DNA of 55,592 nt from Desulfobulbaceae bacterium (GCA_004796425.1 QZLB01000236.1:1-55592), one strand, 5' to 3'. Shown: positions 1 through 9,794, counted from the first letter of the stretch. The notes: generated by a model not told the origin, from the sequence alone. Numbers and translations are program-made.

Positions 1-1293
1 GAGTTTGACGTTCCACCGGTGCCCGGCAGATCCCGTTTCCACGATTTTGATATCGATCTTCGGGTAATGCGAGGTATCTATGAACAAAAATTTCAATATT
101 GTACCCCTATTCAGACAGAGGCACTTCCGAAGGCGCTGTCTGGTATGGATCTCATCGGTAGAGCCCAGACCGGGACCGGTAAAACGGCAGTCTTCCTGAT
201 ATCGCTGCTCTGCCGTATTCTGGCAGAGCCCCTCCCGCCAATACCGGGGCAGCCCCGCGCCTTAATTATCGTTCCGACCAGAGAGCTGGCCATACAGATC
301 GCCAAGGAAGGAAGAAAGCTTGGCGCGTTTACCCCTGTTTCAATTTTCTCGGTATATGGTGGTCAGGGTTACCAAAAGCAGGCAGAGGTGATTGGTACCA
401 AGCCGGTTGAGATTGTCGTTGCAACTCCCGGGAGATTGCTCGATTTTATGCGCCGGGATTTACTTACCCTGCAGCGGTGCCGCTGGTTGGTGATTGATGA
501 GGCAGACCGGATGCTCGATATGGGATTTATCCCGGATGTCAGGAAGATTATTGATCGATTGCCGGAGAAAAAAGAGCGCCAGACAATGCTATTTTCTGCG
601 ACGATTTCCGATGATGTCAGGCGCCTTTCCGGTCAATGGAGTGTTAATCCAATTCTGGTAGAGTCGGGTGAGGAACGTATTGATGTCGCACATATAGATC
701 AGTATGTGTATCTGGCAACCGGTTCGGAGAAATTCACCATTCTCTATAACCTGATTACCCAACGCAAAGCTGAACGAATCCTGGTGTTCGTCAATACCAA
801 AAGTGAGGCATCATCACTGGCTAAACGTCTGAACACCTACGGCTGCAATTGCAACTTACTGACCGGAGATGTCTCGCAACATAAAAGACTGGCCCGGCTG
901 GAGGCGTTTCGTTCCGGCAAAAATAGTATACTCGTAGCAACCGATGTCGCGGGCAGAGGTATTCATGTCAGTGGTATTAATTACGTGGTCAACTACACCC
1001 TGCCTTTTGAACCGGAGGATTACGTGCACCGAATTGGTCGAACCGGGAGGGCTGGTGAGCAGGGTGTTGCTATTAGTTTTGCCTGTGAAACCGGGGCCTT
1101 TTACCTGCCGGCGATTGAGGAATATCTGAACCGGCAGATTCCTTGTGTTCCCCCTGATGATCAATTGCTGATCCCCCTGCCGGCACCGCCTAAGGCTGCG
1201 CCGACGGGAAAACGACCGCAGCGTAGAAGAAGAAACAACAAGTCACGAAATCGGCGCCCCAGAGCGCGCTCGGAAGCTGATCACCACGCATGA
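1..1293 (+). CDS. DEAD-box ATP-dependent RNA helicase (5' end outside window)
   Basis: ATP-driven RNA helicase that remodels RNA duplexes in the cytoplasm (ribosome assembly, mRNA decay or cold adaptation). The helicase core is complete: Q-motif region (YCTPIQTEALP), motif I AQTGTGKT, PTRELAIQ, TPGRLLDFM, DEAD box VIDEADRM, SAT, VFVNTKS, ATDVAGRGIH and HRIGRTGRAG. The C-terminus is a very basic Arg/Lys tail, usual in RhlB/RhlE-type proteins and probably an RNA-binding extension. The frame is open to base 1. A GTG at 19 has no Shine-Dalgarno sequence, so the true start probably lies upstream and a few N-terminal residues are missing. The exact subfamily (RhlB, RhlE, CsdA) is not settled. Confidence 0.9.
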   Translation, partial: EFDVPPVPGRSRFHDFDIDLRVMRGIYEQKFQYCTPIQTEALPKALSGMDLIGRAQTGTGKTAVFLISLLCRILAEPLPPIPGQPRALIIVPTRELAIQIAKEGRKLGAFTPVSIFSVYGGQGYQKQAEVIGTKPVEIVVATPGRLLDFMRRDLLTLQRCRWLVIDEADRMLDMGFIPDVRKIIDRLPEKKERQTMLFSATISDDVRRLSGQWSVNPILVESGEERIDVAHIDQYVYLATGSEKFTILYNLITQRKAERILVFVNTKSEASSLAKRLNTYGCNCNLLTGDVSQHKRLARLEAFRSGKNSILVATDVAGRGIHVSGINYVVNYTLPFEPEDYVHRIGRTGRAGEQGVAISFACETGAFYLPAIEEYLNRQIPCVPPDDQLLIPLPAPPKAAPTGKRPQRRRRNNKSRNRRPRARSEADHHA

Positions 1294-1354
1294 GTAATTT
1301 TTCTGTATTATAGTAACAAAAAGTGGGATTGAACGATAGCCGGGGGATAGTTCA

Positions 1355-1840
1355 TTGCAATACGGTAAACAGCTTTTCAATAGATTAATTGCAGGCACTC
1401 TGTTCGGCGTACGAATCGGTATCATCGTCTTGGTCTGCATCTGTTCCAGCCCTTACTGTTTGGCAGCGCCGCCATTGCAGGCGGCCAAAGGTGAGGTGAT
1501 ATTTCAGACACTTTCACCAGCTCAGGCTTCCCAGCTGATGAAAAAACGAAAAGAGCTCATCGTGATCGATGTCAGGACCCCTCAGGAGCAGAAAAAATAT
1601 CATATCGCTGGCTCATACCTGGTCCCGCTGGCCGATCTGATTCGCGGTAAGCACAAACTCTCAAAGGATCAGGCGGTTCTCCTGTATTGTGCCGTTGGAG
1701 GTCGCAGCGCTCTGGCTGCAAATATTTTAAATAATCAAGGGTTTCAGGAGGTGTACAACCTCGCTGGGGGAATTGAGTCCTGGCTGAGTCGCGGCCTAGC
1801 AGTGGAGATTTCCCGAGAACCAGTTTCACCGCATCAATAA
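1355..1840 (+). CDS. Exported rhodanese-like domain protein
   Basis: Single-domain rhodanese (sulfurtransferase fold) of 161 residues. It starts at a TTG preceded by GGGGGA at about 1342. The N-terminus has a hydrophobic stretch (roughly residues 15-37) ending in CLAAPP, which looks like a signal peptide or membrane anchor, so the domain should act in the periplasm. The domain runs from about residue 50 to 150: VIDVRTPQEQ, then the active-site loop YCAVGGRS with the predicted persulfide cysteine, then LAGGIESWL. Such proteins carry sulfane sulfur. The physiological partner is not visible here; neighbours are a helicase and rpsA, with no obvious functional link. Confidence 0.82.
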   Translation: MQYGKQLFNRLIAGTLFGVRIGIIVLVCICSSPYCLAAPPLQAAKGEVIFQTLSPAQASQLMKKRKELIVIDVRTPQEQKKYHIAGSYLVPLADLIRGKHKLSKDQAVLLYCAVGGRSALAANILNNQGFQEVYNLAGGIESWLSRGLAVEISREPVSPHQ

Positions 1841-1934
1841 GGGTAATCATTGTCGAGCGTCATTGTTGGATTCTCAGTCCTGCCGATACGCGCGCTCAGC
1901 TGAGCTTCACCCCGATTTTTATGTGAATAAGATC

Positions 1935-1963
1935 TTGTTTCACTCCTTTTTTCATGGTATAAA
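1935..1963 (+). promoter_or_regulatory. Predicted σ70 promoter of rpsA
   Basis: TTGTTT (1935-1940), a 17-nt spacer and TATAAA (1958-1963) form a good σ70-type promoter. Transcription would start near 1970 and give a leader of about 120 nt before rpsA. Seen by eye only. Confidence 0.55.
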
Positions 1964-2057
1964 GCGTAATTCTATTGGCGAGGGTTGCTTTTCTGAAATG
2001 GAATGCGGCCCTTATTGTTTTTAGGCGCCTTAACTAAAGGCATAAGATTAATTGAAA

Positions 2058-2080
2058 TTGTATCTGAAGTATCGATACAA
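2058..2080 (+). promoter_or_regulatory. Leader hairpin just upstream of rpsA start
   Basis: Inverted repeat TTGTATC (2058-2064) / GATACAA (2074-2080) with a 9-nt loop, ending 12 nt before the ATG at 2093. It occupies the place where a Shine-Dalgarno sequence would be, and none is visible. Enterobacterial rpsA leaders also lack a canonical SD and use structured elements for S1 autocontrol, so a similar role is plausible here. Confidence 0.4.
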
Positions 2081-2092
2081 CGAGTTAAACCC

Positions 2093-3823
2093 ATGACAGA
2101 AGAACTTAACCAACAAAACCAGGCAGAAAATGACGGAGAGATGAGTTTTGCAGATCTCTTCGAGATGGAAGAAAACAACAAAGTTGTTGAGGTAGGAAAC
2201 GTCGCGAACGGCAATATCATTGGTGTTGAAGACGAATTTTTCCTTGTTGATGTTGGGGATAAAGCGGAAAGCTACATCCCAAAATCGGAATTTCGCCTCG
2301 ACGGAATAGAGAATATTCAGGTCGGCGATGTAGTCGAAGTGTTCGTTGAGCGTCGCAAAGACGAGGGCGGACTGCTTCTGTCTCGGGAAAAGGCTATCGC
2401 AATAAAAGTTTGGGAAGATATTGCAAAAATCCAGGAAGATGACGGAACGATCCAGGGTAAAATTGAAAGCCGTGTGAAAGGTGGTATGTCGGTTGATATC
2501 GGGGTGCCGGCCTTCCTGCCATATTCCCAGATTGATTTGAGACCGGTTAAAGATCTTGATGCGCTGATCGGTGAATCATATGAATTCAAGATTCTCAAGT
2601 TTAACCGGAAGCGTAATAACGTCGTTATCTCTCGCCGGGCAATTCTTGAGGAGGAAAGAAACAAACTCCGCGAGCAGATGCGTTCGAAACTCGAGGAAGG
2701 CCAGGTTATTATCGGTGCGATCACCAATATCACCGACTACGGTCTGTTCATCGATATGGGCGGGATGGACGGACTCTGCCATATCACAGATCTCAGCTGG
2801 GGACGTGTTTCGCATCCGGCGAAACTCTACAAGGTTGGCCAGGAGCTTGAAGTTAAAGTACTTAAATACGATAAAGACAACGATCGTGTATCCCTTGGTA
2901 TCAAGCAGCTCAGAGAAGATCCATGGGCAACGGTAACCGAGCGTTACCCACTGAACGAAAAAGCGGTTGGAACCGTCGTCTCAATTACCGATTATGGTGT
3001 GTTCGTTGAGCTTGAGGAAGGTGTTGAAGGTTTGATCCATGTCTCGGAAATGACCTGGTCCAAGAAGCCACGGCATCCATCCAAAATGGTTGCAGTTGGG
3101 GACGAGATCGAAGTTATGGTGCTCAACATCGAGCCTGAGACCAAGCGTATTTCTCTGGGTATGAAGCAGCTTCAGTCCAACCCGTGGGATCTGGTCACTG
3201 AGAGTTATCCAGTGGGCTCCATCATCGAAGGTAAGATCAAGAATATTACCGACTTTGGTGTATTCATTGGTATCGAAGATGGCATTGACGGACTTATTCA
3301 TGTGTCTGATCTTTCCTGGACTGAGCGAATCAAACATCCTTCCGAGAAATACTCCAAAGGAGAGACCATCCAGGCGGTTGTGTTGAAAATCGACAAAGAG
3401 AACGAGCGGTTCTCTCTTGGCGTCAAACAGCTCACTCCGGATCCATGGCAGGCTGCTTACAACAACTATCCTTCAGGTACGGTTGTTGAGGGTGAAATCA
3501 CCAATGTTACCGATTTTGGTGTTTTTGTGAAACTTGAAGAGGGTATTGAAGGACTGGTCCACGTCTCTGAAATCAGCAAGGACAAAGTCAAAACCCCGGT
3601 CGGCATGTATGAAGTCGGAAATATTCTCAAGGCAATCGTGATCAACGTATCGGCCAAAGATCGCAAAATCGGCCTGTCCGTAAAGACCCTTGAGGATGAA
3701 GGTGAAGCTGAGGCAGTTGAAAAGATCAAGAAGGCAGAGGCCGAGGTTGCCGAAGCAGCTCCTTCTACTTTTGGAGATCTTCTGAAAGCAGCAGCTGAAG
3801 GTGGGACACCGACCGAAGAATAA
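2093..3823 (+). CDS. rpsA: 30S ribosomal protein S1
   Basis: mRNA-binding ribosomal protein S1, 576 residues (E. coli S1 is 557). Six S1/OB repeats can be followed by their β-strand motifs: GNIIGVEDEFF, GKIESRVKGGM, GAITNITDYGLF, GTVVSITDYGVF, GKIKNITDFGVF and GEITNVTDFGVF. The last four are most alike, as expected for the RNA-binding half. An acidic, Ala-rich tail follows. I place the start at ATG 2093 (MTEELNQQNQ). An in-frame ATG 30 codons upstream at 2003 would add a non-conserved leader. A strong terminator follows, then ihfB, the same order as rpsA-ihfB in Proteobacteria. Confidence 0.96.
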   Translation: MTEELNQQNQAENDGEMSFADLFEMEENNKVVEVGNVANGNIIGVEDEFFLVDVGDKAESYIPKSEFRLDGIENIQVGDVVEVFVERRKDEGGLLLSREKAIAIKVWEDIAKIQEDDGTIQGKIESRVKGGMSVDIGVPAFLPYSQIDLRPVKDLDALIGESYEFKILKFNRKRNNVVISRRAILEEERNKLREQMRSKLEEGQVIIGAITNITDYGLFIDMGGMDGLCHITDLSWGRVSHPAKLYKVGQELEVKVLKYDKDNDRVSLGIKQLREDPWATVTERYPLNEKAVGTVVSITDYGVFVELEEGVEGLIHVSEMTWSKKPRHPSKMVAVGDEIEVMVLNIEPETKRISLGMKQLQSNPWDLVTESYPVGSIIEGKIKNITDFGVFIGIEDGIDGLIHVSDLSWTERIKHPSEKYSKGETIQAVVLKIDKENERFSLGVKQLTPDPWQAAYNNYPSGTVVEGEITNVTDFGVFVKLEEGIEGLVHVSEISKDKVKTPVGMYEVGNILKAIVINVSAKDRKIGLSVKTLEDEGEAEAVEKIKKAEAEVAEAAPSTFGDLLKAAAEGGTPTEE

Positions 3824-3850
3824 TTAATCGGCCGGACCCTTATATGCAGT

Positions 3851-3893
3851 AAAGGTTGTTTTACCAGCATGTCTGGTAAAACAACCTTTTTTT
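3851..3893 (+). terminator. Rho-independent terminator after rpsA
   Basis: A perfect 17-bp stem (3851-3867 with 3873-3889), a 5-nt loop CATGT, and a right arm running into seven T residues (3887-3893). It separates rpsA from ihfB, although some read-through is possible because the two genes are close and co-directional. Confidence 0.9.
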
Positions 3894-3939
3894 ATATCTT
3901 GTCAATGTCGAAATTGCAGTTTTTGAGGTTTGAACTTTC

Positions 3940-4230
3940 ATGAGCGTGTTAAAAAAGGAATTGGTCGATCGGATCAGCGAAGATCTGGATATTCAGAAGC
4001 AGGATGTTGCAGTCGCAGTTGATATTATTCTCGAGTCTATGGCAGAAGCCCTGTCAGATGGAAGGCGCGTAGAGTTACGCGGTTTCGGCAGTTTTTCCAC
4101 GAGAAACCGGAAGGCTCGACAAACAATGAACCCAAGAACCGGAATCATGATGGATATCGGGGAGCGTAAGACCATTCATTTCACCATGAGTAAGTCTTTG
4201 AAGGATTCCCTGATTACTGAAAAGGGGTAA
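3940..4230 (+). CDS. ihfB: Integration host factor-type HU/IHF DNA-bending protein
   Basis: Small (96 residues) nucleoid protein of the HU/IHF family that binds and bends DNA as a dimer. The signature around RGFGSFSTRNRKAR, the DNA-contacting arm (TMNPRTGIMM) and a short C-terminal helix are present. Position directly downstream of rpsA favours the IHF β subunit, as in Proteobacteria, but sequence alone does not exclude IHFα or HU. The C-terminal codons overlap the 3' end of the convergent YciO-type gene by 17 bp. An IHF would fit the σ54 promoter inside this window, since IHF often assists σ54 activation. Confidence 0.85.
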   Translation: MSVLKKELVDRISEDLDIQKQDVAVAVDIILESMAEALSDGRRVELRGFGSFSTRNRKARQTMNPRTGIMMDIGERKTIHFTMSKSLKDSLITEKG

Positions 4231-4825
4231 CATCCCCTTTGCCGATTCTCAGAATTTCCGGAGGATCGCCGGTTAGGTCAATAACGGATGATGGGTCGGG
4301 GTAAATCGGCCCACCGTCAATGATCAGATTGATTCGGTTGCCGATGAGCTCCTCAATCTCGTAAGCTTCAGCGGGTTTGGGATCACCGTTATCAACGGGA
4401 AGGCTGGTATTGATGATCGGGGTACCAAGACCTTCGAGCAGGTCCCTGCAGATCGTATTTTCGGGAACGCGGATACCGACGGTTTTCTGGCGGGTTGTCA
4501 TAACCTTTGGGACCAGCTTGGTACCTGGCAGTACAAAGGTATAGGGACCCGGCAGGTTTTTCTTTAACAAACGATATGCACTGTTTGATACATGGGCATA
4601 TTCGCTGATATTTTTCAGATCGTAACACATGAAAGAAAACGGTTTGTTTTTCGGTCTTCTTTTCAGTTGTTCGACCTGTTTAATGGCCTTGGTGTTGAAT
4701 ATATCGCAACCGATACCATAACCGGTTTCCGTCGGGTAACAGATTACCGCACCATGCCTGATTTGATCGACAACTTGTTTGACCAGCCGTGGTTGGGGGT
4801 TATCTGGATTGATATCAATAATCAT
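4214..4825 (-). CDS. YrdC/Sua5-family protein (YciO subgroup, threonylcarbamoyl-AMP synthase-like)
   Basis: 203-residue protein of the YrdC/Sua5/YciO family. Canonical members make threonylcarbamoyl-AMP from threonine, bicarbonate and ATP for the t6A modification of tRNA. Visible motifs: ICYPTETGYGIGCD near the N-terminus, KRRPKNKPFSFMCYDL (KRPKxKP-like ATP-binding segment), LPGPYTFVLPGT and GIRVPENTI. The spelling is closest to YciO, whose role in t6A is less certain than that of TsaC. I choose ATG 4825 (MIIDINPDNP); an upstream in-frame start at 4897 would add 24 residues of no family resemblance. Convergent with ihfB. Confidence 0.82.
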   Translation of the reverse strand: MIIDINPDNPQPRLVKQVVDQIRHGAVICYPTETGYGIGCDIFNTKAIKQVEQLKRRPKNKPFSFMCYDLKNISEYAHVSNSAYRLLKKNLPGPYTFVLPGTKLVPKVMTTRQKTVGIRVPENTICRDLLEGLGTPIINTSLPVDNGDPKPAEAYEIEELIGNRINLIIDGGPIYPDPSSVIDLTGDPPEILRIGKGDVTPFQ

Positions 4826-4940
4826 GGTCGTGACAGTCTTTAAATTGTCGCCTGGGTAAAACGGGGAGCGTCTTGGCAAAACCACAGGGACAAGCAAATA
4901 AAATGAGATTTTCCTGTGAGATGCTTTAGAATATTGAAGC

Positions 4941-4970
4941 TTGCTATTCTTTTGTCATACTCATTGTAAT
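4941..4970 (+). promoter_or_regulatory. Possible σ70 promoter of guaB-guaA
   Basis: TTGCTA (4941-4946), 18-nt spacer, TGTAAT (4965-4970). A moderate match, placed 41 nt before the guaB start codon. Confidence 0.35.
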
Positions 4971-5011
4971 CTCTGGCTATATTTGGGCCGATGCCCCAAA
5001 AGGAGCAACCT

Positions 5012-6475
5012 ATGATACCAGATAATATTGAAATAGCATTAACTTTTGATGATTTACTGCTGGTGCCGTCGCTATCTTCAGTGCTGCCGAATGAGGTGTC
5101 GTTGAAAACCAGACTCACCCAAAAGATCGATCTTAATACACCACTGATCAGTGCGGCGATGGACACGGTAACTGAATCCGCTGCGGCCATCACCATGGCT
5201 CGGGAAGGGGGGATCGGAATTATCCACAAAAACATGGGGCTCGAGCAGCAGGCGCTTGAAGTTGAGCGAGTGAAAAAATCTGAATCGGGGATGATCATTG
5301 ACCCGATCGTGGTTGGTCAATATCAGTCGGTTGCCGAGGTTCAGGATATCATGAGCCGGTATAAGATTTCAGGACTGCCGGTACTTCATGAGAATAAACT
5401 GGTGGGTATCGTAACCAACAGGGATCTGCGATTTGTTTCCGACAATAATCTCCGTGTGGCGGACGTCATGACCAGCAAGAATCTGGTAACCGCCAAAGTC
5501 GGTATTGACCTGGAGCATTCCAAGGCGCTGCTTCACGAACACCGAATTGAGAAACTGCTGGTTGTCGATGACGATGGCAACCTCAAGGGATTGATTACCA
5601 TTAAAGATCTCGAGAAGATCAAGAAGTATCCCCATGCGGCCAAAGATGAGTTTGGGCGCCTCTTTGTCGGAGCGGCCATCGGAGTTTCCGAGGATTTTAT
5701 TGAGCATACCCAGGAACTGGTAAATGCCGGCGTTGATGTGGTGGTTCTTGATTCCGCTCACGGTCATTCGGCCGGGGTGATCAACAGCGTTGCCAAGGTC
5801 AGGAAAGCATTTCCGGATCTGCAGATAATTGCCGGTAATATTGCCACCGGTGAAGCTGCGGAAGATCTGATCAACGCAGGAGCGAGTGCAGTCAAAGTAG
5901 GCGTGGGACCCGGCTCAATCTGTACTACTCGGATTGTGGCAGGAGTGGGCGTCCCGCAAATGACCGCTTTAAAAAACTGTGTGGAAGTTGCCAATAAATA
6001 TGACATTCCAGTTATTGCCGATGGTGGTATAAAACACTCGGGAGATCTGGCAAAAGCAATTGGTGCCGGTGCCTCTTCGATCATGATCGGCAGTCTTTTC
6101 GCCGGTACCGACGAAACGCCCGGGGAGACGTTTCTTTATCAGGGGCGAACCTATAAAGGGTATCGGGGTATGGGCTCAATCGGGGCGATGAACAAAGGGT
6201 CGTCCGATCGGTATTTCCAATCAGATATCAGTGCAACTTCTAAACTGGTACCGGAGGGTATTGAGGGAAAAGTCCCTTACCGCGGTCCTCTGGTCAGTGT
6301 GATTTATCAGCTGCTGGGAGGATTACGCTCCGGGATGGGGTATGTGGGAGCGGCGACCATTGAAGAACTGCAGCAGAAGGCCAAATTTGTCAAGATCTCA
6401 GCGGCAGGACTTCGTGAATCACACGTCCATGATGTAATTATCACCAAGGAAGCGCCCAATTACCGCATGGCCTGA
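5012..6475 (+). CDS. guaB: Inosine-5'-monophosphate dehydrogenase
   Basis: Oxidises IMP to XMP with NAD+, the committed step of guanine nucleotide synthesis. 487 residues, the usual length. The TIM barrel is interrupted by a CBS pair (about residues 92-205, e.g. [12 protein letters not shown] and [14 protein letters not shown]). The catalytic cysteine is C304 in GSICTTRIV, followed by the active-site flap around [10 protein letters not shown]. The start at ATG 5012 is supported by AGGAG 8 nt upstream; an in-frame ATG at 4991 is less likely. Followed after 57 nt by guaA, the usual pair. Confidence 0.97.
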   Translation: MIPDNIEIALTFDDLLLVPSLSSVLPNEVSLKTRLTQKIDLNTPLISAAMDTVTESAAAITMAREGGIGIIHKNMGLEQQALEVERVKKSESGMIIDPIVVGQYQSVAEVQDIMSRYKISGLPVLHENKLVGIVTNRDLRFVSDNNLRVADVMTSKNLVTAKVGIDLEHSKALLHEHRIEKLLVVDDDGNLKGLITIKDLEKIKKYPHAAKDEFGRLFVGAAIGVSEDFIEHTQELVNAGVDVVVLDSAHGHSAGVINSVAKVRKAFPDLQIIAGNIATGEAAEDLINAGASAVKVGVGPGSICTTRIVAGVGVPQMTALKNCVEVANKYDIPVIADGGIKHSGDLAKAIGAGASSIMIGSLFAGTDETPGETFLYQGRTYKGYRGMGSIGAMNKGSSDRYFQSDISATSKLVPEGIEGKVPYRGPLVSVIYQLLGGLRSGMGYVGAATIEELQQKAKFVKISAAGLRESHVHDVIITKEAPNYRMA

Positions 6476-6532
6476 TTAACAGAGACAAGGATATTAAATT
6501 GTAGATAACTATTAACAGGTTATTGAGGAATC

Positions 6533-8089
6533 ATGAACAGTCACGATGAGATGATCCTGATACTTGACTTTGGCTCTCAGACGACGCAACTGATAGCCCG
6601 GAGAATCAGAGAGCAGAAAGTATATTGTGAGATACACCCCTACACCATCTCCCTTGAGAAGATCAAGGAAATGGCTCCCGCGGGTATTGTTTTATCAGGC
6701 GGTCCCTGCTCGGTCTATGATGAGGATGCGCCGCATTCTGATCCAGAGTTGTTTTCACTCTCATTTCCCGTGCTGGGGATCTGCTATGGTGCGCAATTGA
6801 TGATCCTGCAACATGGCGGCAAAGTTGAGCGGGCCGAGAAGCGGGAATTTGGTAAGGCGGAGTTGCATATTAATTACACCGCAGGTTTGTTCGCCGGGCT
6901 CGAAGCGGGTACTGACGTTCACCATTATCAGGTGTGGATGAGTCATGGAGATCGGGTAGAGGTGGTGCCCGAGAATTTCGAAGCGACCGCAGTAAGTGAT
7001 CATTCTCCATATGCGGCGTTAAGGCATCGGGAAAAACCGCTGGTAGCCGTACAGTTCCACCCTGAAGTGGTGCATACCCTGATTGGCAACGATGTACTGA
7101 GAAATTTCATTTTCGGTATGTGCGGTTGTGCACCGGAATGGACCATGCATTCATTTATTGAATCAAGCGTCTCTGCAATTCGTGAAAAAGTTGGCGACCA
7201 GAAAGTCATCTGTGCCCTTTCCGGTGGGGTGGATTCATCGGTTACTGCGGCAATTGTCCATCGGGCAATCGGGGATCAGCTGACTTGTATTTATGTCAAT
7301 AATGGATTGATGAGAACCGGGGAATCACAATCGATCCTGCAGTTTTTTCGACAGAAATCAAAGCTCAATGTAATCGATGTTGATGCGACGGATTTCTTCC
7401 TTTCGGAACTGGATGGAGTTGTTGATCCTGAGGTAAAGAGAAAAAGAATCGGTCTGGGCTTTATTAAAATCTTTGAAGATGAGGCTGGCAAGCTTGGCGA
7501 GGTTAATTACCTTGCTCAGGGTACCTTGTATCCGGACGTTATCGAATCGGTCTCATTTCGCGGGGAGGCGCCGATTAAATCGCATCATAACGTGGGTGGA
7601 CTACCCGAAGTTATGAAACTTGATCTGATTGAACCATTGCGAGAGCTATTTAAAGATGAGGTACGGGAATTGGGGCTTGAACTCGGGTTACCCGAAGAGG
7701 CGATCTATCGCCAGCCCTTCCCCGGGCCCGGTCTTGGCATTAGAATTATGGGAGAGATAACCGGTGAAAGGCTCGATATCCTGCGCCAGGCCGATGTGAT
7801 TGTCCTGGATGAGATGAAGAAGAATGGCTGGTACCGTAAAGTGTGGCAATCCTTTGCCGTGCTGCTGCCGATTCAGACCGTTGGCGTGATGGGTGATGGC
7901 AGGACCTATGAAAATGTGATAGCGATCCGCTGTGTTGATTCAAGAGATGCGATGACTGCGGACTGGTCGAAGGTGCCATACGAAATCCTCGGGGTTATCT
8001 CAACCAGAATCATAAACGAGGTTCGCGGGGTAAACCGGGTGGTCTATGATATTTCATCAAAGCCTCCTGCAACCATCGAGTGGGAATAG
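6533..8089 (+). CDS. guaA: GMP synthase (glutamine-hydrolysing)
   Basis: Converts XMP to GMP using glutamine and ATP. 518 residues, with an N-terminal class I glutamine amidotransferase ([10 protein letters not shown] at the start, nucleophile C84 in GICYGAQ, VQFHPEV with the catalytic His-Glu), an ATP-pyrophosphatase domain (PP-loop [10 protein letters not shown] at about residue 229) and the C-terminal dimerisation domain ending KPPATIEWE, the typical GuaA terminus. GAGGA precedes the ATG. Downstream member of guaBA. Confidence 0.97.
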   Translation: MNSHDEMILILDFGSQTTQLIARRIREQKVYCEIHPYTISLEKIKEMAPAGIVLSGGPCSVYDEDAPHSDPELFSLSFPVLGICYGAQLMILQHGGKVERAEKREFGKAELHINYTAGLFAGLEAGTDVHHYQVWMSHGDRVEVVPENFEATAVSDHSPYAALRHREKPLVAVQFHPEVVHTLIGNDVLRNFIFGMCGCAPEWTMHSFIESSVSAIREKVGDQKVICALSGGVDSSVTAAIVHRAIGDQLTCIYVNNGLMRTGESQSILQFFRQKSKLNVIDVDATDFFLSELDGVVDPEVKRKRIGLGFIKIFEDEAGKLGEVNYLAQGTLYPDVIESVSFRGEAPIKSHHNVGGLPEVMKLDLIEPLRELFKDEVRELGLELGLPEEAIYRQPFPGPGLGIRIMGEITGERLDILRQADVIVLDEMKKNGWYRKVWQSFAVLLPIQTVGVMGDGRTYENVIAIRCVDSRDAMTADWSKVPYEILGVISTRIINEVRGVNRVVYDISSKPPATIEWE

Positions 8090-8104
8090 GTTGAGTCTGA
8101 AGGC

Positions 8105-8893
8105 ATGCTGAAAACAGGAATCTATGTAGATGCTGAAAATATCAGGCTCAGCGGCGGCTATGGAATGCGGTATGATATTCTCGTAGAGCTCGCGAATGCC
8201 GGCAATTCGGTACTGCTCAGAGCAAATTCCTATCTTGCCGAAGACCGTGAACGAACCAAGGACGACGATGATTACCGGCTGAAACTCTATCGTTACCATG
8301 ATATTCTCCGGCAGTGCGGGTTCAAGGTCATCAAGAAGTATGTGAAACACTTCATCGATGATGAAGGTATCTTGACGACCAAAGCCAATGCGGATATGGA
8401 TCTGGCGATCGATGCCTTGCTGCAGGCACGTAATCTGGACCGAATTATTCTACTCACCGGAGATGGTGATTTCATACGGCTGGTTATTGCCCTGCAGAAC
8501 ATGGGATGCAGGGTCGATGTGATCGGCTTTAACAATGTGAGCCATGATTTGAAAGAGGCGGCGGACAGCTATCTCTCGGGATTTCTGATTCCGGGACTTT
8601 TGCCACTACATTCTGAAAACGGTTCTCGTTTGCGTGGTATTCCAGTAAATTACAACCCTGACCGTGGGTTTGGCTTTCTGAAGTACTATCGTTTGAAGAA
8701 AGAAGGGCTGCTTCAGGAAACAGTTTTTTTCCACTGTTCGCAATCCAATGTCTCACATGATAATGTGTTTCTAGACTCGGCAAATATCTTTGAGTTCTCG
8801 ATTGCCACAAACCCGGAAAATGATAACAGAACGGAAGCACAAGAAATTTCATTGCTTGAAGAAAAATCAATGAATATTTTCAGATCATCATAA
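8105..8893 (+). CDS. NYN-domain (PIN-like) protein with C-terminal cold-shock-like segment
   Basis: 262 residues. The first ~165 form a NYN/LabA-DUF88 domain, a PIN-like fold related to RNases: acidic positions in YVDAEN, NADMDLAID and LTGDGDFIRL would bind the catalytic metal. The C-terminal ~70 residues (PVNYNPDRGFGFLKYY ... ETVFFHCSQ) resemble a cold-shock/OB RNA-binding domain, with the G-F-G-F and V-F-F-H pattern of CspA-like proteins. The combination suggests an RNA-processing nuclease, but no substrate can be named. It begins 15 nt after guaA and may be co-transcribed with it. Confidence 0.75.
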   Translation: MLKTGIYVDAENIRLSGGYGMRYDILVELANAGNSVLLRANSYLAEDRERTKDDDDYRLKLYRYHDILRQCGFKVIKKYVKHFIDDEGILTTKANADMDLAIDALLQARNLDRIILLTGDGDFIRLVIALQNMGCRVDVIGFNNVSHDLKEAADSYLSGFLIPGLLPLHSENGSRLRGIPVNYNPDRGFGFLKYYRLKKEGLLQETVFFHCSQSNVSHDNVFLDSANIFEFSIATNPENDNRTEAQEISLLEEKSMNIFRSS

Positions 8894-8917
8894 AACCATA
8901 CGATTTGGGAGGATTCT

Positions 8918-9733
8918 ATGTTCGAGCTCGACAGTAAAATGATAACCGATTTGGCGATTCTCTGGGGAAGTAGGATCGGTGCCGCACTGCTGGTACTCCT
9001 GGTTGGACGGTGGCTTTCAGGTATGATTGCCAAATTCGTCATCAAAATATTGGAAAAATACGAAGTAGACGTTACCCTGACCAAGTTTCTCTACAATATT
9101 ATTTACTACGCCTTGCTGGCCGCAGTTGTCGTTGCCGCTGCCGGACAACTGGGTATCAATACCACCTCATTTTTGACCATCATCGGTGCCGCCGGTCTTG
9201 CCGTTGGTCTTGCCTTGAAAGATTCGTTGTCAAACTTTGCCTCAGGGGTGATGCTGATTCTTTTTCGGCCGTTCAAGGTGGGTGATTTTGTTAACGCAGC
9301 AGGAGTGTCAGGAACCGTTGAAGAAATAACAGTTTTTAACACGGTATTTAAGACTCCAGATAACCAGCGGGTGATTATACCCAACGGCAAAATTTCCAAC
9401 GACACCATTACCAATGTCAACGCCAACCCGACCCGTCGAATCGATCTGGTCGTCGGGGTAGGGTATGATGATGACCTCAAGAAAACTCGTTCGGTACTTG
9501 AGGAGATCGTTGCTGCAGAGCCGCGGATCCTCAAGGAACCCGCGGTAACGATTGCGGTTTCAGAGCTTGCTGATTCTTCCGTGAACTTTGTCCTGCGGCC
9601 GTGGGTTAATACCGATGATTATTGGGCTACCCGGTTTGACCTGACGGAGAAGATCAAGCTGAGTCTTGATGAAGCAGGCATTTCCATCCCGTATCCTCAA
9701 TCAGATGTGCATCTGTACCAGGAGCAGAAATAG
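8918..9733 (+). CDS. Small-conductance mechanosensitive channel (MscS family)
   Basis: 271 residues, close to E. coli MscS (286). Three predicted inner-membrane helices (about residues 12-35, 57-80 and 85-112). TM3 carries the Gly/Ala-rich pore helix (GAAGLAVGLALKDSL), followed by FRPFKVGDFV, the β-domain with VIIPNGKISNDTITN, and the C-terminal vestibule domain. It protects cells against hypo-osmotic shock. A strong SD (GGGAGGA, 8908-8914) supports the start. No functional tie to its neighbours is evident. Confidence 0.93.
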   Translation: MFELDSKMITDLAILWGSRIGAALLVLLVGRWLSGMIAKFVIKILEKYEVDVTLTKFLYNIIYYALLAAVVVAAAGQLGINTTSFLTIIGAAGLAVGLALKDSLSNFASGVMLILFRPFKVGDFVNAAGVSGTVEEITVFNTVFKTPDNQRVIIPNGKISNDTITNVNANPTRRIDLVVGVGYDDDLKKTRSVLEEIVAAEPRILKEPAVTIAVSELADSSVNFVLRPWVNTDDYWATRFDLTEKIKLSLDEAGISIPYPQSDVHLYQEQK

Positions 9734-9794
9734 CACCGTCTGGCGGTTCAGTGAAGGCGGCCATGCAGAATAACCTTACTACAGGCAAAGAGTG

